This document shows positions 18,101 to 26,284 of a stretch of DNA of 64,000 bases, piece after piece. A model generated the notes under the pieces. That model was not told where the DNA came from. It ran no database searches and saw nothing but the letters and a program-made list of their open reading frames with translations. The position numbers and the translations under genes are program-made. The DNA comes from Planococcus glaciei. Its GTDB lineage: Bacteria > Bacillota > Bacilli > Bacillales_A > Planococcaceae. Within the stretch, counting starts at the first letter, position 1. Each line of letters begins with the position of its first letter. The DNA lies in contig NZ_FNDC01000014.1 of the NCBI RefSeq assembly GCF_900099655.1, forward strand, positions 62,001-126,000, written 5' to 3'.

Positions 18101-19399
18101 ATGGCAATACATAACCCGGTATTTGAAGAACTGATGAAAGACTATGACAGCGCCTTATCCCATTCTGGAGTTAGCGGAGAGCGTCTTGCCCGCCGGCTGT
18201 TCGAGTTGTCGCAGATTGGGTTTACACAAGTGGGAGGAGTTAAGCGCCCCGGGTTTTCACAGGAAGAAAAAACAGCAAAAGAACTGGTGAAAAAATGGAT
18301 GCAAAAAGCAGGACTACAAGTTGCAGAAGACGGTGCAGGAAACGTCAGAGCCTGGTTGCCAGGAAAGAACCCGGGTGCAAAAGCAATCGCTTCGGGTTCC
18401 CATGTGGACAGTGTGCCGAATGGCGGGAATTTCGATGGTCCCTTAGGCGTCTTATCGGCTCTTGAAGTCGCAGAATCGTGGAAAGACACCGGGTATACAC
18501 CTGAAAAACCATATGAAGTAATTATTTTTACCGATGAGGAAGGTTCCCGTTTTAATAGCGGTTTAAGCGGAAGCCGGGCCATGGCAGGAGAAATAAGCGA
18601 AGAAGAAATGCTGCAGCTGCGCGATTTTGATGGTAAGGGCCTTGAACAGGTGCTGCAGGATTACGGCAGCTCGCTTCAAGCTTTTAAAGAAGCAAAACGG
18701 GATCTTACGGAACTGGAACTTTTTGTGGAAGTGCACATTGAACAAGGGAAAAAGCTGGAACGGGACAATCAGCCTGTTGGAATTGTCAGCGGCATTGCCG
18801 GTCTGGCCTGGTTAAAGGCGGAATTTATTGGGGAAGCGGGGCATGCCGGCAATACGCCAATGGCCGGCAGACGCGATCCGCTCGTAGCGGCGGCTGAATT
18901 CATTCAGAAGGTTTCCGGATTTCCTGAACAAGTCAGTGAAACGGCAGTGGCGACTGTGGGAAAAATGGAAGTATTCCCAAACGGCGCTAACGTGATTCCA
19001 GAGCGCGTGGAACTGAATGTGGATATACGGGATATCCAGGAGCAGACTCGTGACCGCTTGGTGGACCTGATTGCAAGTGAGGCTAAGAGGATTGCTGACA
19101 GCAGAGGTATAAAGGTGAATCTTCATGAAAATACAAAAATCCAGCCCATTCCCATAGCTGAAAACCTAAAGGGCAAGCTAGCAGATTCCTTAACGAATTT
19201 TGGGATTTCCCCGACGTATATTCCAAGCGGTGCAGGGCATGATGCCATGGTTCTCGGGCGGCATATACCAGTGGCCATGCTATTTGTCAGAAGCAAGGAA
19301 GGCATCAGCCACAATCCGAAAGAATGGTCCTCACTGAATGATTGTGTGGCCGGTGTACATGTGTTGAAAGACTTTATTGAAAAAGCGATGAACGAATAA
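18101..19399 (+). CDS. Zn-dependent amidohydrolase (N-carbamoyl-L-amino acid hydrolase / allantoate amidohydrolase family)
   Basis: A 432-residue M20C-type enzyme. The metal ligands are visible in GSHVDSVPNGGNFDGPLGV and IFTDEEGSRFNSGLSGSRAM; VEVHIEQGKKLE and AGHAGNTPMAGRRD follow, and the C-terminal metal site is SGAGHDAMVLGR. The hydantoinase/carbamoylase family hydrolyses N-carbamoyl amino acids, ureidoglycine or allantoate. The ATG at 18101 follows GGAGGG; the frame upstream runs through a hairpin. It probably belongs to the operon starting at 15576. Confidence 0.87.
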   Translation: MAIHNPVFEELMKDYDSALSHSGVSGERLARRLFELSQIGFTQVGGVKRPGFSQEEKTAKELVKKWMQKAGLQVAEDGAGNVRAWLPGKNPGAKAIASGSHVDSVPNGGNFDGPLGVLSALEVAESWKDTGYTPEKPYEVIIFTDEEGSRFNSGLSGSRAMAGEISEEEMLQLRDFDGKGLEQVLQDYGSSLQAFKEAKRDLTELELFVEVHIEQGKKLERDNQPVGIVSGIAGLAWLKAEFIGEAGHAGNTPMAGRRDPLVAAAEFIQKVSGFPEQVSETAVATVGKMEVFPNGANVIPERVELNVDIRDIQEQTRDRLVDLIASEAKRIADSRGIKVNLHENTKIQPIPIAENLKGKLADSLTNFGISPTYIPSGAGHDAMVLGRHIPVAMLFVRSKEGISHNPKEWSSLNDCVAGVHVLKDFIEKAMNE

Positions 19400-19411
19400 A
19401 ATCCAAAGTTC

Positions 19412-19439
19412 AAGCCCATTCCTTGAAGGATGGGCTTTT
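19412..19439 (+). terminator. Terminator after the carbamoylase-like gene
   Basis: AAGCCCAT arms with the loop CCTTGAAGG partly paired and a short T-run at 19436-19439. It lies 13 bases after the stop codon at 19399. Confidence 0.75.
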
Positions 19440-19478
19440 CATGTCTTTACAACAAAAAAATGAAGTTTTTACGATAAA

Positions 19479-19507
19479 TTTACATATGAGTGAATAATCA
19501 GTAAAAT
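19479..19507 (+). promoter_or_regulatory. SigA-type promoter of the small winged-helix gene
   Basis: TTTACA (19479-19484), 17-base spacer, TAAAAT (19502-19507); each hexamer matches five of six consensus bases. It is 57 bases before the ATG at 19565. Confidence 0.65.
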
Positions 19508-19564
19508 TAAGGGTATATATGTAAATAAGGAAAACAAAAAAGTAAAGATATAGGAGGCGATAGT

Positions 19565-19861
19565 ATGGTATCTACAAGAAGCCAGTTATCTGAAACACAG
19601 CCATTTATGGATCACGAATTGATAAAAGAAAGCCGCGTGTGTTTTATGAATGAACCCGATCGAATTGCGGAAACAGGAGAAAGATTTATTAAATACTTTT
19701 TAAGAAACTCTACTCCGGAAGGGGTACTCTTTAAAACAATTAAAGAAATTACAATGGAAATGAACATACCGCACCAGACTTTATCACGGGTGCTGAAAAA
19801 TCTGGAAAGCCATGAAATCATCTACCGAAGAAATGGAATCATCGGTTTATGGAAGAATTAG
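19565..19861 (+). CDS. Small stand-alone winged-helix protein (Crp/Fnr-like HTH)
   Basis: A 98-residue protein. Residues about 35-95 read as a winged helix: a first helix with RFIKYFLRN, then IKEITMEMNIPHQTLSRVLKNLE as helix-turn-helix, and an IIYRRNGIIGLW wing. The recognition helix resembles that of Crp/Fnr regulators, but the cyclic-nucleotide domain is absent and the protein is complete, with its own GGAGG site and terminator. It precedes a Wzz-like gene and may regulate the surface genes that follow; no target is known. Confidence 0.65.
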   Translation: MVSTRSQLSETQPFMDHELIKESRVCFMNEPDRIAETGERFIKYFLRNSTPEGVLFKTIKEITMEMNIPHQTLSRVLKNLESHEIIYRRNGIIGLWKN

Positions 19862-19868
19862 CAGAAAG

Positions 19869-19902
19869 CATCACTTCGAAAAGAAGTGATGTTTTTTTTT
19901 TT
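19869..19902 (+). terminator. Terminator after the winged-helix gene
   Basis: Arms CATCACTTC (19869-19877) and GAAGTGATG (19883-19891) followed by eleven T. A very strong signal that isolates the small regulator from the next genes. Confidence 0.88.
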
Positions 19903-20135
19903 GGTTTTTTTCGCAAAACAGGGTTTGAGGGCATTTTATCCTACTTTAGCCTTGGAATCGATAAAACAAAGGGTTTTAAGAGTCTAATTGCTTAGTATTA
20001 ACAAATAATTTTTTATTTATTTACATAAAAGTGTAGATAGGACTAAGAAAGTATGATATAAATGAACTACAATTATCTGAATTTTAAGAAACCTGTTATT
20101 TAATAAGGCAATGTGCTTAAAAGGAGGAATATTCT

Positions 20136-20801
20136 GTGGGCCAAAAAATGCTGATTTTCAGTATCATGAAAAATTTGAGAAAACGGCTGAAACTCATTTT
20201 GGGAATCACGTTTCTATCTGTAGGAATGGTATGGTTCTTATTTCAGTTTGTATTAATGCCGGAGTACAAAGCGACCAGCCAAATTTTAGTTGAACAATTG
20301 ACAAGCATTACTCCGCAAGCGGATATGCCTTTGGCAGAACAAGATCCCCAAGTGGCCGATACGTACAGCATTGCTTTGCGAAGCCCGGAAGTTTTAGGGA
20401 AAGTTATAAAAAAAATGGACCTTAAAATGAACATTAACGAACTGCATGAAAAAATCACTGTTTCTGAAGCTATCGATTCACAAATATTGAATATTACGGT
20501 TACAAGCTTTGATAAAAAAGAAGCAGTGCAGATTGCCAATGCAGTAGCTTTAACGTTTAAAGAAGAAGTTCCCAATATGATGCAAACAAAAAATGTATCA
20601 GTTATTCCAACCGTCACCGACGAAGTCCCCGCTTCTCCTTTTGAAAACAGTCTGGTTTTCAGTTTGGGGCTGGCTGGAGCGTTCGGATTCATCATTGGAA
20701 CTCTTATTGCATTCATATTGGAAATGATGGATACGCTCTTTAAATCCGGACGCAGGGAAAATAAAGACGCGGCGACTAAGCTGCAAACGGTTTTTAAATA
20801 A
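20136..20801 (+). CDS. Wzz/YveK-like polysaccharide chain-length or co-polymerase protein
   Basis: A 221-residue membrane protein with the Wzz layout: a basic N-terminus (MKNLRKRLKLIL), a membrane segment at about 18-40, an extracytoplasmic part containing EYKATSQILVEQ and SPEVLGKVIKKMDL, and a second segment (about 172-198) after PASPFENS. This is the membrane adaptor of Gram-positive capsule/EPS tyrosine kinases, but no kinase or phosphatase gene follows. The start is a GTG preceded by AAGGAGGAAT. The local bases are visibly more AT-rich than the flanking metabolic genes. Confidence 0.75.
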   Translation: MGQKMLIFSIMKNLRKRLKLILGITFLSVGMVWFLFQFVLMPEYKATSQILVEQLTSITPQADMPLAEQDPQVADTYSIALRSPEVLGKVIKKMDLKMNINELHEKITVSEAIDSQILNITVTSFDKKEAVQIANAVALTFKEEVPNMMQTKNVSVIPTVTDEVPASPFENSLVFSLGLAGAFGFIIGTLIAFILEMMDTLFKSGRRENKDAATKLQTVFK

Positions 20802-20831
20802 TCTTGAACTGAAGAAACAGGGGTGAAGTAC

Positions 20832-21827
20832 ATGTATGAGGTTATTGCCATACACGATCATATGCGCTGGCAAAAAATTCTCGACTTTTTTCAAGTCACA
20901 GATATTTATTACACGAGCCAATACTTTCTAAGCGCTATGAAATTAGACCCCGGTGAATCTTTAATGTTTTATTATGCCGATGACGAGGGAGAAGTGGTCT
21001 ATCCTTTCATCAAGCGAAAGATAGAAAATGGCGATCCGGGATATTTTGACCTTACCACGCCATTTGGCTATGGCGGCCCTTTGCTCAAAGCTAAGGCTAA
21101 TGCAGCAAAACTTGCCGCTAATTTCATCATTGAATTTGCTTCCTTTTGCGAAAAAGAGAAGATAATTGCTGAATTTATCCGTTTCCATCCCCTTATGGAC
21201 AATGCGCATTTTTTCGAGAATCATGTAAAGCTATTGCCTTTATATGAAACGTACACGATTCAATTGGAACAACCCGGCGGCGTAAAAGAAGAGCTGCTGG
21301 ATTTCGAGAAAGACGGAATCATCATTAAAAAGTTGGGTACGGTCCGCCACATGTTTGAATTTCTTGTTTTATACTATTCGGCAGTGCGGAGAAGAGAAGA
21401 AGCGGATAGTTATTATTTTTTTACGAATGATTATTTCGAGTCACTTATCAGTTCACTTGGACCGAATCTGCATCTCTTTGGAGCGTATAGCGGCAACAAG
21501 CTGGTTTCAGCGTGTTATGTATTGACAATGGGAGATACAATTTATCACCATTTGGATGGATGCCTGGAAGAAGCTGAAGATTCTGATGCTATGAAAGCGT
21601 TGTTATTGAAAGTAGCGCAATGGGGACGTGATAATGGCTACGCTCTTTTCCATCTAGGAGCAGATTACAAAGGGGAAGAAAGAAAAAATTCGGAACTAAA
21701 AAAAGGCGTAGCCAATCTAGAGCCTTCCACCTTTTATATATGTGAAAAAATTCATAACACCTCAACTTATAAGAAGTTAATCTCTGTAGAAGAAATTGAT
21801 GTCATCAAAAGATATCGAAACGTTTAA
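20832..21827 (+). CDS. FemAB/GNAT-like acyl- or aminoacyltransferase
   Basis: A 331-residue protein without membrane segments. YPFIKRKIENGDPGYFDLTT, FGYGGPLLKA and the later VSACYVLTMGDTIYHHLDGC resemble the duplicated GNAT folds of FemAB-type transferases used in peptidoglycan branch or exopolysaccharide modification; LFHLGADYKGEER fits the C-terminal half. ATG at 20832 has AGGGGTG seven bases before it; a GTG three codons earlier is less likely. It lies 30 bases after the Wzz-like gene, so a role in surface polymer decoration is inferred. Confidence 0.6.
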   Translation: MYEVIAIHDHMRWQKILDFFQVTDIYYTSQYFLSAMKLDPGESLMFYYADDEGEVVYPFIKRKIENGDPGYFDLTTPFGYGGPLLKAKANAAKLAANFIIEFASFCEKEKIIAEFIRFHPLMDNAHFFENHVKLLPLYETYTIQLEQPGGVKEELLDFEKDGIIIKKLGTVRHMFEFLVLYYSAVRRREEADSYYFFTNDYFESLISSLGPNLHLFGAYSGNKLVSACYVLTMGDTIYHHLDGCLEEAEDSDAMKALLLKVAQWGRDNGYALFHLGADYKGEERKNSELKKGVANLEPSTFYICEKIHNTSTYKKLISVEEIDVIKRYRNV

Positions 21828-21881
21828 CAGTGATCTATGCATGGCGGTGATGAAACAGCCACTTCAGGAGGAGGAATAGCT

Positions 21882-22361
21882 ATGAGATATTTGCAATATA
21901 AGGGAGTCATTGAACGCGAATATAAGAAATCGCTGAAAAAAATTATGTATGAATTGTGTGTGGAACAAGGCTTGAGTGCATCTCAAGGGGCAAAAAAACT
22001 AGGAGTTGCCAAAGAATTGTTTGTTTACTGGAGACATCACTATCGTTATGAGCGAAAGCAATTGTTATTTGATCAAACTGTAAAAGAAGTGGACAAATTA
22101 GAAGAAGTTTATGCAGAAGATGCAAAGTCGATCCAATTGAACAAAACTTTCCTTCATAAAAACGACAAGTCACTTAGTGGTTTGGAAGAGCTGGTTGACC
22201 ATATGATTGATTATTATAAAATGGTTCATTACAATAGTAAGGGCTTGGCGCTTGAAGCTGCAAAACTTCCGCTGTACGAATTCAGCCGAGGGGTTGTAGA
22301 CCGTTATCGCCAAGGGGATTTACTGGCGGAAGCTAAGGGGCACAGCAAAATTACCGAATAA
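21882..22361 (+). CDS. Hypothetical protein with helix-turn-helix
   Basis: A 159-residue charged protein starting MRYLQYKGVIEREYKK. The stretch ELCVEQGLSASQGAKKLGVA followed by KELFVYWRHHYRYERK looks like an HTH of the transposase/helix-turn-helix-28 kind; the rest is helical with no other motif. GGAGGAGG before the ATG at 21882 decides the start. It lies 54 bases after the FemAB-like gene and 27 before the alkyltransferase-like gene, probably in one transcript. Function unknown. Confidence 0.6.
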   Translation: MRYLQYKGVIEREYKKSLKKIMYELCVEQGLSASQGAKKLGVAKELFVYWRHHYRYERKQLLFDQTVKEVDKLEEVYAEDAKSIQLNKTFLHKNDKSLSGLEELVDHMIDYYKMVHYNSKGLALEAAKLPLYEFSRGVVDRYRQGDLLAEAKGHSKITE

Positions 22362-22388
22362 ATAATGGATGAGTCAGGTGAATCGGCA

Positions 22389-22706
22389 ATGCAGGCGTTT
22401 ACGGAAAAGGCACTTCAAACAATTAAAAGCATCCCGAGCGGAAAAGTGATGACGTATGGACAAATCGCCGCCTGTTCCGGCAGTCCGAGAGGAGCAAGGC
22501 AAGTTGCAAGGCTGCTGCATAGTATGAGCGGCAAACACCAGCTGCCCTGGCACCGAGTCGTCAATTCACAGGGGCAAATTGTTATTCGGGATGAAGAAGC
22601 CCGTTATGTACAGCAGGCATTTCTTGAAGGAGAAGGGGTAGAAGTGGATCGGCGCGGGAAAATCGACTTGAAACGGTATCAGTTCAATCCGTCTGAAATT
22701 CTATAA
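22389..22706 (+). CDS. Alkyltransferase-like DNA-binding protein (MGMT C-terminal domain, Cys replaced by Trp)
   Basis: A 105-residue protein with the DNA-binding domain of O6-alkylguanine transferases: IPSGKVMTYGQIAACSGSP is the HTH, GARQVARLL contains the arginine finger, and PWHRVVNSQGQI stands where active MGMT has PCHRV. The alkyl-accepting Cys is Trp, which defines alkyltransferase-like (ATL) proteins that bind alkylated guanine and hand it to nucleotide excision repair. It therefore should not repair DNA by itself. The ATG at 22389 follows AGGTG; an ATG eight codons earlier has no ribosome site. Confidence 0.85.
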   Translation: MQAFTEKALQTIKSIPSGKVMTYGQIAACSGSPRGARQVARLLHSMSGKHQLPWHRVVNSQGQIVIRDEEARYVQQAFLEGEGVEVDRRGKIDLKRYQFNPSEIL

Positions 22707-22753
22707 AATGCCTTTCAAAATCTCTTTATTTTAGTTAAAGAATTGGCCGACGC

Positions 22754-22793
22754 CTTTCAAGGTAGTTTCTTTGGGAAGAAAGTATCTTGAAAG
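22754..22793 (+). other. Long imperfect hairpin before the glutamine amidotransferase gene
   Basis: Left arm 22754-22771 (CTTTCAAGGTAGTTTCTT) pairs with right arm 22776-22793 with two mismatches around a four-base loop. No T-run follows directly; a run of eight T comes at 22829-22836. It may be a weak terminator for the ATL gene or a structured RNA; I do not recognise a known riboswitch. Confidence 0.4.
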
Positions 22794-22841
22794 CCGTTAT
22801 GCATTGTTGCGTTTAAGCTAGTAGCCTCTTTTTTTTGCAGC

Positions 22842-22867
22842 GTTTACTTTCTGAATGGATTGGGTAT
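22842..22867 (+). promoter_or_regulatory. SigB-like promoter of the glutamine amidotransferase gene
   Basis: GTTTAC (22842-22847), 14-base spacer, GGGTAT (22862-22867), matching the SigB pattern GTTTAA-N12-15-GGGTAT in 11 of 12 bases. It is 44 bases before the ATG at 22912. Confidence 0.65.
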
Positions 22868-22911
22868 ATAAAACTGGTATGTTTTTAAAACGAAAAGAGG
22901 AATTTAAATAT

Positions 22912-23646
22912 ATGAAGAATTCACTTAAACCAGTCATTGGGATTACCGCGCGTGTCGAGAAAGATCAAACGTATACACTTGACCCGGTCTATGGAAAAGC
23001 TATCTTGCAGTCAGGCGGATTACCGCTGATTGTTCCGAATGTGGATGAAGAAGACATTCCGGCCCTCTGTGAACGTTTAGATGGGCTTATTGTTACAGGC
23101 GGCGGCGATATTAACCCGACCCTTTACGGTGAAGAGCCGCATATTCGTTTAGGGGCAGTTTATCCTGGGGGAGACCAGTATGAAAAAGAGTTGATCTTGA
23201 ATTTTCTAAAACTGGATAAACCATTTATTGGAATGTGCCGTGGTTTGCAAATGTTGAATATTTCATTGGGCGGTACAAATTACCAGGATCTTGAAGCTCA
23301 ATTTGAGGGCACGCTATACCAGCACAAGCAATTAGCAATGCGGACTCACCGCACGCATTCAGTCGAACTTGAAGATGGCAGCCAATTGCTTGAAATTATG
23401 AAAGAAAAGAATTTCCATGTTAACTCTTTCCATCATCAAGGAGTTAAGGATGTTTCAAGTGAACTGCGAGTAGCTGCACGTGCGGCAGATGGCTTGGTTG
23501 AAGCGCTTGAAAGTGATAAGCATCAGTTTGTCATGGGCATCCAATGGCATCCGGAAGAATTTGCCGTTCAAGGTGATGAGGCTTCAAAAAGGTTATTTGA
23601 CCGCTTTGTCAAAGAGTGTGCAAAAGACAATGGCCAAAATCAATAA
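22912..23646 (+). CDS. Class I glutamine amidotransferase, gamma-glutamyl-GABA hydrolase-like
   Basis: A 244-residue hydrolase of the PuuD type. The N-terminus KPVIGITARVEKDQTYTLDP, the GLIVTGGGDINPTLYGE loop, the nucleophile elbow FIGMCRGLQMLNI and the His-Glu part of MGIQWHPEEF give a complete Cys-His-Glu triad. PuuD enzymes split gamma-glutamyl-GABA in putrescine use; related members act on other gamma-glutamyl amides. The ATG at 22912 with AAAGAGG upstream is chosen over an in-frame start 19 codons earlier, which would lie upstream of the SigB-like -10. SigB-like control would make it a stress gene. Confidence 0.85.
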   Translation: MKNSLKPVIGITARVEKDQTYTLDPVYGKAILQSGGLPLIVPNVDEEDIPALCERLDGLIVTGGGDINPTLYGEEPHIRLGAVYPGGDQYEKELILNFLKLDKPFIGMCRGLQMLNISLGGTNYQDLEAQFEGTLYQHKQLAMRTHRTHSVELEDGSQLLEIMKEKNFHVNSFHHQGVKDVSSELRVAARAADGLVEALESDKHQFVMGIQWHPEEFAVQGDEASKRLFDRFVKECAKDNGQNQ

Positions 23647-23652
23647 ATGTAA

Positions 23653-23680
23653 AAAAACGCCTCTCTGAGGTGTTTTTTTT
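23653..23680 (+). terminator. Terminator after the glutamine amidotransferase gene
   Basis: A-run, short stem ACGCCTC / GAGGTGT with a three-base loop, then eight T, seven bases after the stop codon. Confidence 0.8.
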
Positions 23681-23740
23681 CTGTCTTTTTTCAAAAAGTA
23701 AAGCACGAGCTAATTTGTTTCACCCTACTTCCAGAAACGC

Positions 23741-23766
23741 GTTAATTTTATAAAAAAGAAGGGTAT
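23741..23766 (+). promoter_or_regulatory. Possible SigB-like promoter of cax
   Basis: GTTAAT (23741-23746), 14-base spacer, perfect GGGTAT (23761-23766), 32 bases before the ATG. The -35 matches only four of six positions, so this is weaker than the other SigB-like sites in the window. Confidence 0.4.
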
Positions 23767-23798
23767 GAAAGCATAAAACGAATTTAGGAGAGGATTGT

Positions 23799-24854
23799 AT
23801 GAATCGTATATTTGGCATCATTGTACTGATTGGTGTGCCGTTAACCGTCATCGGTTCGTTCCTGCATTGGCCTAGCGTAGCCATGTTTATCATTTGTTCG
23901 ATAAGTGTAGTCGCTTTATCAAGTTTTATGGGGCGGGCTACGGAAAGTTTGGCTATTGTCAGCGGTCCCCGCATCGGTGGCCTTCTGAACGCTACTTTCG
24001 GAAACGCAGTAGAACTCATTATCTCCATTTTTGCGCTGAAAGCGGGTCTGATTGGCGTAGTGCTTGCCTCCCTTACCGGATCAGTATTAGGCAATTTGCT
24101 GCTGGTCGGCGGCCTTTCCTTTTTCTTGGGAGGCATCAAGTTCAAAAGACAAAAATTCAGTATCCATGATGCTTCGCACAACTCCGGATTATTGATTTTT
24201 GCAGTAGTGGTCGCTTTTGTTATTCCTGAAATTTTTTCGGCGACCATGAACGAAACGGAAACGATCCAATTAAGTGTGGGCATTTCCATTATCATGATTT
24301 TGCTGTATTTAGCCGGGTTGTTTTTTAAATTGGTTACTCATCGCGGGGTCTATGCCCATGCCGATCCGGAAACGGGCTCTGAACATGAAGAGCCGGAATG
24401 GACAAAGCGCAAAGCCATTATCGTTTTGTTTGCAGCTACTTTGATCGTGGCCTATGTCTCGGAAAATTTAGTCCATACATTTGAAGAAGTGGGCCAGCAG
24501 TTTGGGTGGTCTGAATTGTTTATCGGGGTTATCATTGTTGCCATTGTAGGGAATGCGGCAGAGCATGCTTCAGCGCTGATTATGGCAATGAAAAACAAAA
24601 TGGATGTTGCAGTGGAAATTGCCATTGGCTCCACTTTGCAAATTGCCATGTTTGTCGCCCCTGTTCTTGTATTGATTTCCCTATTTATGCCCACTCAGAT
24701 GCCTCTGGTCTTTACAATATCGGAGCTAGTGGCGATGATTACTGCGGTATTTTTAGCCATTAATGTAATGAATGATGGAGAATCCAACTGGTTTGAAGGG
24801 TTAACGCTATTGGCGGCTTATCTGATTATGGGAATTGGATTTTATTTATTGTAA
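23799..24854 (+). CDS. cax: Calcium/proton antiporter, CaCA family
   Basis: A 351-residue membrane protein with about eleven segments. The two inverted alpha repeats of cation/proton exchangers are clear: GNAVELIISIFALKAG in the first half and GNAAEHASALIMAMKNK in the second, both with the conserved acidic residue that binds the cation. An acidic cytoplasmic loop (DPETGSEHEEPEW) separates the halves. It should export Ca2+ in exchange for H+. AGGAGAGG precedes the ATG. Confidence 0.9.
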   Translation: MNRIFGIIVLIGVPLTVIGSFLHWPSVAMFIICSISVVALSSFMGRATESLAIVSGPRIGGLLNATFGNAVELIISIFALKAGLIGVVLASLTGSVLGNLLLVGGLSFFLGGIKFKRQKFSIHDASHNSGLLIFAVVVAFVIPEIFSATMNETETIQLSVGISIIMILLYLAGLFFKLVTHRGVYAHADPETGSEHEEPEWTKRKAIIVLFAATLIVAYVSENLVHTFEEVGQQFGWSELFIGVIIVAIVGNAAEHASALIMAMKNKMDVAVEIAIGSTLQIAMFVAPVLVLISLFMPTQMPLVFTISELVAMITAVFLAINVMNDGESNWFEGLTLLAAYLIMGIGFYLL

Positions 24855-24926
24855 AAGCATAAGACTTTTTACATATCTATTATTGCTTAACCCAAATCAT
24901 GATAAACTGAAGATATCAAAAAAAGG

Positions 24927-26243
24927 GTGGTGGTTTTCATCGGAACAGTATTTTTAAACAACAAGTATGCCGTACAGTTCATTGAACAAGACGAAGTTGC
25001 CGCAGTACAGGATTTTATCGCAGCGACGCATCGAAAGATTCACGAAAAGACGGGAGCCGGAGCTGAATATCTGGGCTGGCTCGAATGGGCCTCAAATTTC
25101 GATCAAAATGAACTGGCGCGAATAGAGGAAACTGCGCAAAAGCTTCGGGCGAAATCAGATGTATTGATCGTTATTGGCATCGGCGGCTCTTATTTGGGTG
25201 CAAAAGCGGTACAGGATCTTCTTCAACCGTCTTTCGGGTTGAATGAAATGGATGTTATTTATGCAGGCCAAAACTTAAGCGGCCGTTATCTGGAAGAACT
25301 TTTAGCTTATATCGAAGGAAAAGAAGTAACATTGAATGTTATTTCGAAATCGGGCACCACTACGGAACCGGCAATCGCATTCCGGGTGCTGCGTGCCTGG
25401 ATGCAGGAGAAATACGGTGAACAAGCGGCCGATCGGATTATTGCGACTACCGACAAAACGGAAGGTGCACTTCGCAAATCGGTTGAAAAGAGCGGCTATA
25501 CCTCGTTCGAGATTCCTTCTGATATCGGCGGCCGTTATTCGGTTCTGACAGCTGTGGGCTTATTGCCTTTGGCCGTAGCGGGAGTAGATATCCGGAAATT
25601 GGTTGAAGGTGCAGCACAAGCAGAAAAAGAACTGGCATCACCAAATGTTTTTGAAAACGATGCTTATCTTTATGCAGCTTATCGCCAAATTTTAAATGCG
25701 AGAGGCCATTCCATTGAAGTGATGGCGAGCTTTGAACCCGCAATGGCTGGTTTAAATGAATGGTGGAAACAATTATTCGGTGAAAGTGAAGGCAAACAAG
25801 GGAAAGGCATTTTCCCGGCATCTGTTATTTACTCAACGGATTTGCATAGTTTGGGGCAATACCTTCAAAATGGCCGCCGGACGTTATTTGAAACAATGAT
25901 CAGTTTTACAGCAGATGAACACGAAAGCAAAATTCCATATGATGAAGAAGATGGAGACGGCTTAAATTACTTGGCTGATAAAACAATGCATGAAGTCAAT
26001 CAGCAAGCGATGAACGCAACCGCATTAGCGCATGTTGAAGGAGGAGTTCCAGTCCTTACGCTCGAAGTGGAGCGAATGGATGCTTTCCATACAGGCTACT
26101 TGCTCTATTTCTTCATGAAGGCTTGTGCAATGAGCGCTTACTTATCCGGGGTGAATCCATTTGACCAGCCCGGTGTGGAACTGTACAAACAGAATATGTT
26201 CGAATTGCTTGGCAAACCAGGCTATGAAAAAAAGAATAACTAA
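24927..26243 (+). CDS. pgi: Glucose-6-phosphate isomerase
   Basis: A 438-residue phosphoglucose isomerase, glycolytic. VIGIGGSYLGAKAVQDLL, VISKSGTTTEPAIAFR, the signature DIGGRYSVLTAVGLLPLAV and the C-terminal part with KACAMSAYLSGVNPFDQPGVE are all present. The exact start is uncertain: GTG codons at 24927 and 24930 both lie within or beside the AAAGGGTGG ribosome site, and no ATG is near. The gene is monocistronic and shares a bidirectional terminator with the quorum-sensing peptide gene. Confidence 0.93.
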   Translation: MVVFIGTVFLNNKYAVQFIEQDEVAAVQDFIAATHRKIHEKTGAGAEYLGWLEWASNFDQNELARIEETAQKLRAKSDVLIVIGIGGSYLGAKAVQDLLQPSFGLNEMDVIYAGQNLSGRYLEELLAYIEGKEVTLNVISKSGTTTEPAIAFRVLRAWMQEKYGEQAADRIIATTDKTEGALRKSVEKSGYTSFEIPSDIGGRYSVLTAVGLLPLAVAGVDIRKLVEGAAQAEKELASPNVFENDAYLYAAYRQILNARGHSIEVMASFEPAMAGLNEWWKQLFGESEGKQGKGIFPASVIYSTDLHSLGQYLQNGRRTLFETMISFTADEHESKIPYDEEDGDGLNYLADKTMHEVNQQAMNATALAHVEGGVPVLTLEVERMDAFHTGYLLYFFMKACAMSAYLSGVNPFDQPGVELYKQNMFELLGKPGYEKKNN

Positions 26244-26281
26244 AAAACAGCAGCTGCTCCGAGGAGCGGCTGCTGTTTTTC
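26244..26281. terminator. Bidirectional terminator between pgi and the pheromone precursor gene
   Basis: AAACAGCAGC-type stem with A-run on one side and T-run on the other, one base after the pgi stop and a few bases before the convergent peptide-gene stop at 26285. Confidence 0.85.
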
Positions 26282-26284
26282 GAG

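Noticed and set aside
22365..22388. Upstream ATG of the ATL gene
   Set aside because: It lies three bases after the previous stop without a ribosome site; the 22389 ATG has AGGTG at good spacing.
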